Source: Haemophilus sp. HMSC068C11 (GTDB lineage Bacteria > Pseudomonadota > Gammaproteobacteria > Enterobacterales > Pasteurellaceae). Taken from it: a stretch of 64,000 nucleotides of DNA. The stretch spans positions 1 through 64,000 of the forward strand of contig NZ_KV820366.1 of NCBI RefSeq assembly GCF_001815355.1, read 5' to 3'. Under the pieces are notes generated by a model. The model was not told where the DNA came from, ran no database searches, and saw only the letters and a program-made list of their open reading frames with translations. A program made the position numbers and the translations under genes. Each line of letters starts with the position of its first letter. Position 1 is the first letter of the stretch. Shown piece by piece: positions 1 through 8,910 of this stretch.

Positions 1-291
1 GCAGACAAGTCATCTGAAGCAAAAGATGCAGTCAAAGACAAAGCATCTGAATTAAAAGATGCAGTATCTGAAGCAAAAGATGTAATGTCTTCTAAAGTTG
101 AAGCAGCAAAAGATGCAACAGTAAGCGCGGCTGTACAAGTTAAAGATGCAGTGGTTGCAGCTGCTAATTATGTTAAACATGTTGCGGAAGATAAAATAAC
201 CGAAGCAAAAGATGCTGTGTGCTCTAAAGCAGAGGAAGTAAAAAATGTAGATTCTAAAACAAAAGATCAATCTGCAGCCGTAAAAAAGTAA
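1..291 (+). CDS. KDA-repeat (LEA-like) protein, 5' end cut by window edge
   Basis: The reading frame is open from base 1 to the TAA at 289-291, so only the last 96 residues are visible. They consist of charged, alanine-rich repeats of the type DKxxEaKDAv with an 11-residue period, as in LEA-like or apolipoprotein-like amphipathic helices. An internal ATG at 85 exists, but the repeat pattern continues upstream of it, so the true start lies outside the window. The next gene, 20 bases downstream, encodes a protein of the same type, and a 33-bp stretch at 79-111 recurs there with few changes. This points to a tandem duplication. Function is unknown. By analogy with the neighbour it may be an envelope lipoprotein, but its signal region is not visible. 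Confidence 0.75.
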   Translation, partial: ADKSSEAKDAVKDKASELKDAVSEAKDVMSSKVEAAKDATVSAAVQVKDAVVAAANYVKHVAEDKITEAKDAVCSKAEEVKNVDSKTKDQSAAVKK

Positions 292-311
292 CCATAAATT
301 GGAGAATAATA

Positions 312-1001
312 ATGAAAAAATCAGTATTAGCAGTAGCATTAGTATTAGGTGTAGGTTTGGTCGTAACATGTTGTTTCGATAAAGAGGAAACAACACAAAA
401 AGTTGAGCCTTCAAAAGATGCAACCTCAAGTGTTGCAGTACAAGTTAAAGATACAGCAAAAGATGCTGCAGCTGATGTTAAAAATGTTACAACTGACGCA
501 AAAGATACTACATCAAATAAAATGGCCGAAGCTAAAGATGCAGTAGTAGATAAAGCTGTTGAAGTAAAAGATGCGGTCGCTGATAAAGCTGTTAAAGTGA
601 AAGACGCAGTAGCTGATAAAGCAGCTGAAGTAAAAGATGCGATGTCTTCTAAAATGGAAGCAGCAAAAGGTTCAGCTTCTGAAATGAAAGATGCGGCAGC
701 AGATAAAATGGCTGAAGCAAAAGATGCAATGTCTTCTAAAATGGAAGCAGCAAAAAACTCAGCTTCAGAAGCAAAAGATGCTGTAGTAGATAAAGGCGGT
801 GAAATGAAAGATGCAGCAGCAGATAAAATGGCTGAATTAAAAGATGCTGTTGAAGATAAAGTATCAGAAGCAAAACGTTCGGTTTCTGAAGCAAAACGTG
901 CATTGTCTGAAGCAAATGATGCAGTTGAAAAGATGGCTGCTGAACTAAAAGAAGCGGCAGCTGATAAAGCGGCTAAAGCAAAAGATGCTGTGACTAAATA
1001 A
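312..1001 (+). CDS. KDA-repeat (LEA-like) putative lipoprotein
   Basis: This is a 229-residue protein with a hydrophobic signal (residues 5-19) followed by two cysteines (20-21) in the context LVVTCC, which resembles a lipobox. Thr or Cys at -1 is atypical, so lipidation is likely but not certain. From about residue 35 to the end the protein is almost entirely Ala/Lys/Asp/Glu/Val in 11-residue repeats (for example ADKAVKVKDAV, ADKAAEVKDAM), predicted to form one long amphipathic helix or coiled coil without a globular domain. GGAGAA before the ATG is the ribosome site. A strong hairpin terminator follows. A role in envelope tethering or stress protection is speculation; the sequence shows only the repeat architecture and probable export. 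Confidence 0.8.
   Translation: MKKSVLAVALVLGVGLVVTCCFDKEETTQKVEPSKDATSSVAVQVKDTAKDAAADVKNVTTDAKDTTSNKMAEAKDAVVDKAVEVKDAVADKAVKVKDAVADKAAEVKDAMSSKMEAAKGSASEMKDAAADKMAEAKDAMSSKMEAAKNSASEAKDAVVDKGGEMKDAAADKMAELKDAVEDKVSEAKRSVSEAKRALSEANDAVEKMAAELKEAAADKAAKAKDAVTK
636..755 (+). repeat. 33-bp coding direct repeats inside the KDA-repeat gene
   Basis: Bases 636-668 and 723-755 are nearly identical 33-mers (11 codons, differing at one base as I align them), offset by 87 bp. A related copy lies at 79-111 in the upstream gene. The 11-codon unit matches the protein repeat period, so slippage or recombination could change repeat number in frame. Confidence 0.7.
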
Positions 1002-1020
1002 TTAAACTTTTGTAAAATAA

Positions 1021-1049
1021 AAACCTATCAGAGATTATCTGGTAGGTTT
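1021..1049 (+). terminator. Rho-independent terminator after the KDA-repeat gene
   Basis: A 12-bp stem (1021-1032 with 1038-1049, one G-T wobble) and a 5-base loop are followed by a T-rich tract to about 1057. It lies 19 bases after the stop and just before ycgL. Confidence 0.9.
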
Positions 1050-1068
1050 TTTCTTTTGGAGCAATAAA

Positions 1069-1335
1069 ATGTTATGTGCAATTTATAAAAGTTTACGTAA
1101 ACCAGGCTGCTATCTCTATATTTCGAAACGAGATGATTTTTCAGCTGTACCAGACGTATTAATGCAAAGTTTTGGCAAGCCTCAGTTTCTTATGCCATTT
1201 AATTTGAAGGGAAGCAAACCGCTTGTTCATGCAGATAAAAATGAGATAATGGAAAAAATTACTCAGCAAGGATTTTATCTCCAAATGCCAAAACAAGATG
1301 ATGGCTTGTTTAATAGTTTGAGTGAGATCAAATAA
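1069..1335 (+). CDS. ycgL: YcgL domain-containing protein
   Basis: This 88-residue cytoplasmic protein matches the YcgL family over its whole length. It has the family opening MLCAIYKS, the [14 protein letters not shown] segment and the GFYLQMPK motif near the C-terminus. YcgL proteins are small alpha/beta proteins of gamma-proteobacteria with no firmly assigned biochemical role. The gene sits directly after the terminator of the repeat-protein gene and about 100 bases before bioD, probably with its own promoter in the short gap. Family identification is confident; function is not known. Confidence 0.9.
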   Translation: MLCAIYKSLRKPGCYLYISKRDDFSAVPDVLMQSFGKPQFLMPFNLKGSKPLVHADKNEIMEKITQQGFYLQMPKQDDGLFNSLSEIK

Positions 1336-1437
1336 GCCTTTTATTTTTTCCTAAAAATCTCCAAATCTTGCTTTATCTCAATATTTTCTTCAAAAAACTC
1401 CTTTAGAATTGACCGCACTTTTAAAAGGAGAATAAAA

Positions 1438-2172
1438 ATGAGTAGTTTCTTTGTGGCAGGTACAGATACCGATGTGGGCAAGACCACCGCCTGCCGTGCC
1501 ATTATTCAGGCATTACAAGCAAAGGGCGTGCGAATTGTGGGTTATAAGCCGATTGCTTGTAGCTGTGAAGAGGGTATTTATCCTGTCGAAAATCAGTCTA
1601 ATGAATCCCAAACAGATTATGATGCTGAAAATAATTCAGACGTGTTAGCTTTAATGGATGCAACGAATGAGCCAGTATCTTATCAAGAAGTAAATAGCTA
1701 TACTTTTGCTCATTCCTTGCCGATGCTGACTCGAGATAAATCACGCATTAAATTAAGTAAGATTAATCATGCCTTAACGATATTAGTTCAAAAATATCAA
1801 TCTGTTGTCGTGGAAGGTTCATTTGGCTTACTCACCCCCATGGCAGAAGGTAAGAGTTTTGCTGATTGGGTTGTTGAGCATAAAATGCCAGTTGTGTTGG
1901 TTGTAGGTATTAAAGAAGGCTGTATTAATCATGCATTGCTGACAGCTCAAGTGATTAAACAGCTTGGCGTTCCTTTATTAGGCTGGATTGCAAATCGAAT
2001 TAATCCTTGTTTAGGGCATTATAAAGAGGTGGTAGATATTTTAGAGGCTCAGATTGATGCGCCTTTGCTAGGTAAAATTCCTTATATTCATAAACCAGAA
2101 TCCCAAGAGCTAGGACATTATTTAACGAATATTGATCGTTTGATGTATATGCAAACAGAGTTAGTTAAATAG
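1438..2172 (+). CDS. bioD: Dethiobiotin synthetase (BioD family), stand-alone
   Basis: The 244-residue protein has the BioD P-loop GTDTDVGKT (residues 8-16), the GYKPIA segment with the substrate lysine and the VVGIKEGCINHALLTAQVI segment typical of the family. BioD makes dethiobiotin from 7,8-diaminopelargonate, CO2 and ATP. Differences from E. coli BioD as I recall it: EGAGG reads EGSFG, the serine after GYKPIA is displaced (CSCEEG), and an acidic insert of about 12 residues follows. No other bio gene is nearby. H. influenzae has two BioD paralogs; this looks like the divergent one, so its true substrate is less certain than the family. GGAG lies before the ATG, and an uptake signal (1412-1420) precedes it. 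Confidence 0.85.
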   Translation: MSSFFVAGTDTDVGKTTACRAIIQALQAKGVRIVGYKPIACSCEEGIYPVENQSNESQTDYDAENNSDVLALMDATNEPVSYQEVNSYTFAHSLPMLTRDKSRIKLSKINHALTILVQKYQSVVVEGSFGLLTPMAEGKSFADWVVEHKMPVVLVVGIKEGCINHALLTAQVIKQLGVPLLGWIANRINPCLGHYKEVVDILEAQIDAPLLGKIPYIHKPESQELGHYLTNIDRLMYMQTELVK

Positions 2173-2184
2173 TAAGTTTGAAAT

Positions 2185-2226
2185 AAAAAGTGCGGTTAAT
2201 ATTCATTAGATTTAACCGCACTTTTT
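2185..2226. terminator. Bidirectional terminator made of paired uptake signals
   Basis: Inverted copies of the uptake core lie at 2188-2196 and 2215-2223 within a 15-bp stem (2185-2199 with 2212-2226). T runs follow on both strands. It lies between convergent bioD and can and can serve both. Confidence 0.85.
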
Positions 2227-2919
2227 TTATTCTTCGTTTTCTGGAAGTTCTTTTTTCAGGATATCTTCTTCCGCGAGGCTAGATAAACGAGCAATGGCAT
2301 TGCGATAAGAGATTTCAAGGGTTTCTCGGCTTGTTGCAATTACACCTTGATCAACTAAGAATCCATCATTTACATCATATACCCAGCCATGTAGGGAGAG
2401 TTTTTGTCCACGTTCCCAAGCGCTTTTTACGATAGATGTGCGTCCTAGGTTATAAACTTGCTCTGCAACATTTAATTTAGTGAGCATATCTGAACGTTTT
2501 TCTGCTGAAAGATTGCCTAATAGATGGCCGTGTTTAAACCAAATATCACGAATATGGAGCAACCAGTTATTGATTAACCCTAGATCGTGATCTTGCATAG
2601 CAGCTTTAATACCACCGCAATTTGTGTGGCCACAGATAATGATATGTTCAATTTTGAGTACATCAACGGCATATTGTACAACTGAAAGGCAGTTAAAATC
2701 TGTATGAATAACTTGGTTAGCAACATTACGATGAACAAATAATTCGCCCGGTTCAAGATTTGTGAGTTTTTCAGCAGGAACACGGCTATCAGAGCAGCCA
2801 ATCCAAAGATAATGAGGTGTTTGGTGATCGGCAAGTTCTTTAAAATAAGTGGAGTTTTCTTCTTTCATTCTTTGCGCCCAACTGTAGTTGTTAGCAAAGA
2901 GTTGTTTAATTTTGTCCAT
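2227..2919 (-). CDS. can: Beta-class carbonic anhydrase
   Basis: The 230-residue enzyme interconverts CO2 and bicarbonate in the cytoplasm. Zinc ligands and the catalytic dyad are visible: CSDSR with C42 and D44-R46, and the HTNCGG segment with His98 and Cys101. The sequence is nearly that of the well-studied H. influenzae enzyme, including W39 and G41 of its bicarbonate inhibitory site. I start at the ATG complementary to 2917-2919, because AAGGAAAG sits at the right distance and homologues begin MDKIKQLF. An upstream in-frame ATG would add 15 unsupported residues. It is convergent with bioD and lies upstream of asnS on the same strand, but asnS has its own terminator between them. Confidence 0.95.
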   Translation of the reverse strand: MDKIKQLFANNYSWAQRMKEENSTYFKELADHQTPHYLWIGCSDSRVPAEKLTNLEPGELFVHRNVANQVIHTDFNCLSVVQYAVDVLKIEHIIICGHTNCGGIKAAMQDHDLGLINNWLLHIRDIWFKHGHLLGNLSAEKRSDMLTKLNVAEQVYNLGRTSIVKSAWERGQKLSLHGWVYDVNDGFLVDQGVIATSRETLEISYRNAIARLSSLAEEDILKKELPENEE

Positions 2920-3005
2920 TTTTACTTTCCTTAATACGATGCGCTGAAAGATTGTTTTAAGCACAATAAATGAAATAGGGGATAAAATTTATCGCCTAAA
3001 ATGAT

Positions 3006-3031
3006 GACCGCACTTTAAAGAAAGTGCGGTC
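3006..3031. terminator. Paired-uptake-signal hairpin after asnS
   Basis: A perfect 11-bp stem (3006-3016 with 3021-3031) with a 4-base loop is formed by two inverted uptake signals, 17 bases after the asnS stop. The T tract on the minus strand is weak. Confidence 0.7.
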
Positions 3032-3047
3032 AATTTAAACAATATTT

Positions 3048-4451
3048 TTAGAAATTTGCATTTCTTGGTGCGCGAGGGAATGGAATCACATCGCGAATAT
3101 TTTGTACGCCTGTTACATAAACGATTAAGCGTTCAAAACCAAGACCAAAGCCTGAATGTGGCACAGTACCATATTTACGAAGATCGCGATACCACCAGTA
3201 ATCTTCAGGATTTAGGCCCATTTCTTCCATGCGTTTATCTAATACGTCTAAACGTTCTTCACGTTGTGAACCACCGATGATTTCACCAATTCCAGGTGCG
3301 AGAACATCCATTGCAGCTACAGTTTTGCCATCGTCATTTAAACGCATATAGAAGGCTTTGATATCTTTCGGATAGTTTTTCACGACAACAGGTGATTTGA
3401 AATATTCTTCTGCTAAGAAACGTTCATGTTCAGAAGATAAATCGATCCCCCAAGATACTGGGAACTCGAATTTTTTACCTGATCTTAATAATACATCAAT
3501 CGCATCGGTATAGTCGATTTGAGCAAAATCAGAGTTTACAAAGTTTTCTAAACGAGTAATAACATCTTTATCTACATGTTTTTCAAAGAATTTCAAGTCA
3601 TCTTTGCGCTCAGCAAGTACTGCATGGAACACGTATTTCAACATGTCTTCTGCTAATTTAGCATTGTCAGCAAGTGTTGCAAAAGCGACTTCAGGTTCAA
3701 CCATCCAGAATTCTGCAAGGTGACGAGTTGTATTTGAATTTTCAGCACGGAATGTTGGACCGAAAGTATAGATTTTGCTTAATGCACACGCGTAAGTCTC
3801 ACCATTTAACTGGCCTGAAACGGTTAAAAATGATTCTTTGCCGAAGAAGTCTTGACTGAAATCGACTTTACCATCTTCACCACGAGGAAGATTTTCTAAA
3901 TCAAGGGTTGAGACACGGAACATTTCACCCGCACCTTCAGTATCTGATGCAGTAATTAATGGGGTAGCGACCCAATAGAAACCTTGTTCATGGAAGAAGC
4001 GATGAATAGCTTGAGCTAAGCAGTGACGAACGCGTGCGACTGCACCAATAATATTGGTACGAGGACGTAAGTGTGCCACTTCACGTAAGTATTCAATTGA
4101 GTGACGTTTTGCCGCCATTGGATAAGTATCAGGATCTTCTACAAACCCTGTCACTTCTACTTTTTCAGCTTGAAGTTCAACAGCTTGACCTTCAGCAGGT
4201 GACTCAACAATAGTACCGGTTACGATAACAGAGCAACCCGTTGTTAAGCGTAAGACTTCGCTCTCATAATTTTCAATATCGTTATTAACAATCGCTTGAA
4301 TAGGGTCAAAGCAAGAGCCGTCATAAACAGCAAGGAAAGAAAGACCTGCTTTAGAGTCACGACGGGTACGGACCCATCCGCGTATGGTAACTTTTTCGCC
4401 TATAGCGATTTTACCTTGTAACACATCAACAATAGATGCAACTTTAGACAT
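3048..4451 (-). CDS. asnS: Asparaginyl-tRNA synthetase
   Basis: A class II aminoacyl-tRNA synthetase of 467 residues, the usual length, that charges tRNA-Asn. The N-terminal OB-fold anticodon-binding domain covers about residues 15-110 ([11 protein letters not shown]). The catalytic core follows, with motif 2 ([20 protein letters not shown]) and motif 3 at the C-terminus ([15 protein letters not shown]). The [11 protein letters not shown] segment is typical of AsnRS rather than AspRS. It is divergent from sohB across a 140-base gap and is probably a single transcription unit. Confidence 0.97.
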   Translation of the reverse strand: MSKVASIVDVLQGKIAIGEKVTIRGWVRTRRDSKAGLSFLAVYDGSCFDPIQAIVNNDIENYESEVLRLTTGCSVIVTGTIVESPAEGQAVELQAEKVEVTGFVEDPDTYPMAAKRHSIEYLREVAHLRPRTNIIGAVARVRHCLAQAIHRFFHEQGFYWVATPLITASDTEGAGEMFRVSTLDLENLPRGEDGKVDFSQDFFGKESFLTVSGQLNGETYACALSKIYTFGPTFRAENSNTTRHLAEFWMVEPEVAFATLADNAKLAEDMLKYVFHAVLAERKDDLKFFEKHVDKDVITRLENFVNSDFAQIDYTDAIDVLLRSGKKFEFPVSWGIDLSSEHERFLAEEYFKSPVVVKNYPKDIKAFYMRLNDDGKTVAAMDVLAPGIGEIIGGSQREERLDVLDKRMEEMGLNPEDYWWYRDLRKYGTVPHSGFGLGFERLIVYVTGVQNIRDVIPFPRAPRNANF

Positions 4452-4591
4452 ATAAACCTCTGTAATTCATTATAAATTAGGCAATAAAACTGTGTTAGTT
4501 TACCTTAAATCGCAAAATTTTCCATAAAAAGTTAGTGTAAATCGGGCTTGCACAGTAAAATAATTCCTTCACTTTATTTAGGAGAAAAACT

Positions 4592-5647
4592 ATGTGGTCT
4601 GATATTTTGACCGGCTATGGCATTTTTATTTTAGAGATTTTAACGATTTTACTTGTAATCGCAGCTATCGTGGCAATGATTATTTCTGCAAAGCAACGTA
4701 ATGCTGCACATCATGGTGAATTAGTTATGACAGATCTTTCTGAAGAATTTAAGGAAACAGTTAAGCATTTACGCGATTTCCAACTTTCAGAAGAAGAGCT
4801 TAAACAAGCGGAAAAAACAGAGAAGAAAGCCAAAAAACAAGAAGCAAAGGCTTTAAAAGCAAAATTAAAAAACGGTGAGAAAGCAGCACCTAAACCTTGT
4901 GTTTACGTGCTCGATTTTAAGGGTGATATTTCTGCATCAGAAACAACTGCACTTCGTGAGGAAATTTCGGCGATTATTAATGTGGCAAAAGCCGATGATG
5001 AAGTCTTATTACGTTTAGAAAGCCCTGGTGGTGTTGTTCATGGTTATGGCTTAGCTGCTTCACAGTTAGCTCGCTTAAAACAAAAAGGGATTAAATTAAC
5101 GGTTGCAGTAGATAAGGTCGCTGCAAGTGGTGGATACATGATGGCTTGTGTGGCAGATAAAATTGTTTCTGCGCCTTTTGCGATTATCGGTTCTATTGGT
5201 GTGGTTGCGCAAATCCCTAATATTCATCGTTTATTAAAAAAACATGATGTCGATGTTGATGTAATGACAGCCGGGGAGTTTAAACGTACAGTCACAGTGT
5301 TAGGTGAGAATACCGAAAAAGGAAAACAGAAATTCCAAGCTGAACTTGAAGAAACCCATCAATTATTTAAACAATTTGTGGCCCAAAATCGACCGCAATT
5401 AGATGTGGATAAAGTCGCAACTGGTGAACATTGGTTTGGTCAGCAAGCTCTAGAGCTTCAGTTAGTCGATGAGTTAGCAACCAGTGATGATATTATTCTT
5501 GAAAAAATGAAAGATAAGTCAGTACTCTCAGTGAAATACAAAGTGAAAAAGCCACTTTTACAAAAAATAGGTAAACAAGCAGAAGAGAGTATTGAAGAAA
5601 TTATCCACCGAAATTTAACAAAAAATGGGCAAGATTTTATTCAATAA
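4592..5647 (+). CDS. sohB: SohB, inner-membrane S49-family protease
   Basis: This 351-residue protein matches SohB length. Residues 8-32 form an N-terminal membrane anchor, followed by a Lys/Glu-rich linker (about 60-100) and the S49 (SppA-like) domain. The nucleophile serine lies in AASGGYMMAC, and GSIGVVAQIP with downstream lysines completes the S49 signature. SohB is a predicted periplasmic-side peptidase; its gene was found as a multicopy suppressor of htrA (degP) loss in E. coli, and substrates are poorly known. GGAG precedes the ATG. It is transcribed alone, divergent from asnS. Confidence 0.93.
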   Translation: MWSDILTGYGIFILEILTILLVIAAIVAMIISAKQRNAAHHGELVMTDLSEEFKETVKHLRDFQLSEEELKQAEKTEKKAKKQEAKALKAKLKNGEKAAPKPCVYVLDFKGDISASETTALREEISAIINVAKADDEVLLRLESPGGVVHGYGLAASQLARLKQKGIKLTVAVDKVAASGGYMMACVADKIVSAPFAIIGSIGVVAQIPNIHRLLKKHDVDVDVMTAGEFKRTVTVLGENTEKGKQKFQAELEETHQLFKQFVAQNRPQLDVDKVATGEHWFGQQALELQLVDELATSDDIILEKMKDKSVLSVKYKVKKPLLQKIGKQAEESIEEIIHRNLTKNGQDFIQ

Positions 5648-5674
5648 GAAAAATTTTTACTTATTTGACAACTC

Positions 5675-5689
5675 TTTACACAACTTTAC
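5675..5689 (-). promoter_or_regulatory. CpxR-like box (GTAAA-N5-GTAAA) upstream of an outer-membrane lipoprotein
   Basis: On the minus strand GTAAA-GTTGT-GTAAA occupies 5689-5675, about 170 bases before the start of the BamE/OmpA lipoprotein gene. The enteric CpxR consensus is two GTAAA half-sites five bases apart. The 13-mer ACAACTCTTTACA at 5668-5680 also occurs upstream of the second trimeric autotransporter (minus strand of 59571-59583). Binding is inferred only from pattern. Confidence 0.4.
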
Positions 5690-5860
5690 AAAAAAGTTCC
5701 ATAAAAAATCATTTTTTAATGTTTTTTTATTTACAAGTTAAAGAATTATGACTACCATACGCAATGAAACTTTTTATAGTTTTATTTGTAAAATTTATAA
5801 AGTTTAGTTGTGTAGGTTCTTCTTGCAAGGATTGCACCTTAACAGTAAAAAGGTAAAGAA

Positions 5861-6718
5861 ATGAAATTATCTCGTATTTTATTATCTGCAGTTGCAGTAG
5901 CAACAGTTGCTGCTTGTGGTAACTTGAGCAAAGTTACAGAAGCTGGTACACCAGAATATAAAGAAGTTGATGGTCAACAAGTACCACAACTTGTATGGCC
6001 TAAAATTGATAAAGCAGGCTTCAACCATGATGGTAGCCAATTCGGTTCATGGCCAAACTGGGACAACGTTCGTATGATCGAACGTGGTATGAACAAAGAC
6101 CAATTATATAACCTAATCGGTCGTCCACACTTCTCTGAAGGTTTATACGGTGTTGAAGAGTGGGATTATGCGTTCAACTATCGTGAGAATGGTGTTCACA
6201 AAATTTGTCAATACAAAATATTATTTGACAAAAACCACAATGCTCAAAGCTTCTTCTGGTATCCAAACGGTTGTAACGGAAACTCAGCATTTACTTTAAG
6301 TGGTGACTTCTTGTTCGACTTCGATAAAGATACTTTAACTCCACGTGGTAAAGAAGTTGTTGATAACGTTGCAGCACAATTAAAAGAAACTGGTGCTAAA
6401 GAAGTTAAAGTTGCAGGTTACACTGACCGTTTAGGTTCTGATGCTTACAACTTAGATCTTTCTCAACGTCGTGCAAACCGTGTTAAAGCTCGTTTAGTTG
6501 AAGATGGTGTAACATCTGAAATTACAGCTGTTGGTTACGGTAAAGTGCCACAAGTTAAAGCTTGTAATGGTTACAAACACGCAAGTAAAGCTGAGAAAGA
6601 CTGTTTACGTCCAAACCGTCGTGTAGAAATCACTGCTTCTGGTTCTGTATTAAAATTACAAGAAGGTGGTCAAACTAACGGTGGAACTCAAGGTCCAGCA
6701 CCTCTTTATCAAAAATAA
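5861..6718 (+). CDS. Outer-membrane lipoprotein with BamE-like and OmpA-like domains
   Basis: This is a 285-residue precursor. The signal peptide ends at the lipobox TVAAC with Cys19 as lipidation site. Residues about 70-140 resemble the BamE/SmpA fold (ERGMNKDQLYNLIGRPHF then EEWDYAFNY). Residues about 150-265 form a peptidoglycan-binding OmpA C-terminal domain (FLFDFDKDTLTPRGKEVVD, YTDRLGSDAYNLDLSQRRA, RPNRRVEI). It is therefore a lipid-anchored bridge between outer membrane and peptidoglycan. BamE and OmpA domains are usually separate proteins in enteric bacteria; this fused form appears in Pasteurellaceae as I recall. Whether it contributes to the Bam complex is not shown. The gene is monocistronic, with a long AT-rich upstream region and a strong terminator. 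Confidence 0.88.
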   Translation: MKLSRILLSAVAVATVAACGNLSKVTEAGTPEYKEVDGQQVPQLVWPKIDKAGFNHDGSQFGSWPNWDNVRMIERGMNKDQLYNLIGRPHFSEGLYGVEEWDYAFNYRENGVHKICQYKILFDKNHNAQSFFWYPNGCNGNSAFTLSGDFLFDFDKDTLTPRGKEVVDNVAAQLKETGAKEVKVAGYTDRLGSDAYNLDLSQRRANRVKARLVEDGVTSEITAVGYGKVPQVKACNGYKHASKAEKDCLRPNRRVEITASGSVLKLQEGGQTNGGTQGPAPLYQK

Positions 6719-6733
6719 TTAGATAGAGAAGAC

Positions 6734-6763
6734 AAAAGAGCGTAATAAAAATTACGCTCTTTT
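6734..6763. terminator. Rho-independent terminator between convergent genes
   Basis: A 13-bp perfect stem (6734-6746 with 6751-6763), an AAAA loop and a T run make a strong terminator for the lipoprotein gene. It may also serve the opposite-strand kinase gene. Confidence 0.9.
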
Positions 6764-6781
6764 TTATTTTATGTTAAGAAA

Positions 6782-7645
6782 TTATTCAAGTAAAAGTTCT
6801 TCAATCAATTTAGTGGTTAAGTTGATATAACTTCCATTAAAACGATGGCTGAAATTGAGTAAATAATAGAGCTGGTAAAGGTGTTTTCTTTCTTCAAAAC
6901 CTTCTTTATCAAGCGGGAAAGTGCGGTCATAAATTTCATAGAATTCAGGCGAGAAAGGTTGGAATAGTTCACTGAATGCTAAATCACATTCTCTATCCCC
7001 CCAGTAGCAAGCAGGGTCATAAGTAAAGGTTTGGTTACCTACAACAGCCGTATTTTCAATCCATAAGTTACCATGTAACAAAGAGGGCTTCGGATTATGT
7101 TTTGCAAGCTTTTGTTTTACTTTCTCAGTTATTAAATCAAGATCGCCAAAATCTAAACCTTTGTCTTTGCAAAGCTGTAATTGCCATCCAATGCGTTGTT
7201 CTGCAAAGAATTTCGCCCAGCTCCCATTCCATTTATTAGGTTGATACTCAGGACCAAGCCAAGTATCAAAATCTAAACCATAGTTTTTAGTACCGGATAC
7301 TTGATGAAGTTTTGCTAATTCTTCACCAAAATGTGCTGTGGCATCAGTTTGTTGAGTAATAGTAAGCGCTTCTAACAATAAGAAACTATGATTTTGAGAA
7401 CAGCCTACGCCATACACTTGTGGAAGTCTGATTGTATTGGTTTTGTCTAGTAGGTTTAATTGATCAGCCTCAGCACGAAACATTGAACGATAAGACCGTT
7501 CATTCACTTTAACAAAGACAGGTTGGATTCCATCTGTAATAAGCCAAGTTTCATTCACTTCGCCCCCCGGTACTTTGTTTTTTTCTTTGATGTTATAGTA
7601 AGCACCAAATTGATCAGCTAAGACTTGAGAAATTGATTTCCACAT
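6782..7645 (-). CDS. yniA: Fructosamine kinase / YniA-family phosphotransferase
   Basis: A 287-residue member of the fructosamine-3-kinase family, within the aminoglycoside phosphotransferase superfamily. PGGEVNETW (nucleotide loop), FVKVNERS (lysine), FFAEQRIGWQLQLC and YDPACYWGDRECDLAF (metal-binding DPA/GDRE) are all visible. The catalytic loop reads LLHGNLWIEN, with Asn where most relatives have Asp (HGD). I start at the ATG complementary to 7643-7645, because GGAGG precedes it at good spacing and homologues begin MWK-like. An earlier in-frame ATG lacks that. A CRP-like site lies about 60 bases upstream. The likely role is repair of glycated small molecules or proteins, or sugar phosphorylation; the true substrate is unknown. 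Confidence 0.88.
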   Translation of the reverse strand: MWKSISQVLADQFGAYYNIKEKNKVPGGEVNETWLITDGIQPVFVKVNERSYRSMFRAEADQLNLLDKTNTIRLPQVYGVGCSQNHSFLLLEALTITQQTDATAHFGEELAKLHQVSGTKNYGLDFDTWLGPEYQPNKWNGSWAKFFAEQRIGWQLQLCKDKGLDFGDLDLITEKVKQKLAKHNPKPSLLHGNLWIENTAVVGNQTFTYDPACYWGDRECDLAFSELFQPFSPEFYEIYDRTFPLDKEGFEERKHLYQLYYLLNFSHRFNGSYINLTTKLIEELLLE

Positions 7646-7678
7646 AATACGCCTCCTAGACATGCTCGATTCATCCTC

Positions 7679-7720
7679 ATTCTATCCAAAATGTTAAAAA
7701 TTACTGTGATATATCTCAAA
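7679..7720 (-). promoter_or_regulatory. CRP-type promoter of the fructosamine-kinase family gene
   Basis: TGTGATATATCTCAAA at 7705-7720 matches 9 of 10 bases of the CRP half-sites. A minus-strand -10 element TAGAAT lies at 7684-7679. The predicted transcription start falls about 40 bases from the site centre, the classic class II CRP position, and no good -35 is seen. This suggests cAMP-CRP control. Confidence 0.5.
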
Positions 7721-7833
7721 AAATAGCAAAAATCTTTGTCATTTTTCATCTGAAACATCAATTCACTAATAAACGCGTGATTTTTTAATGAGTTAGTATT
7801 ATCATTAAGTGTATTTTTAGTTAGAAAAGATAA

Positions 7834-8835
<1,002 letters not shown>

Positions 8836-8910
8836 TTAACCGTTGGGTTAAATTGACGATAATGATTAATTCAGAACGTAACACGTTCATCAATAAAGGA
8901 TACAGAGATA

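Noticed and set aside
52-429. Long open frame on the minus strand rich in Phe, Cys and Leu
   Set aside because: It is the antisense shadow of the KDA repeats; it has no ribosome site and unnatural composition, and it spans the end of one real gene and the start of another.
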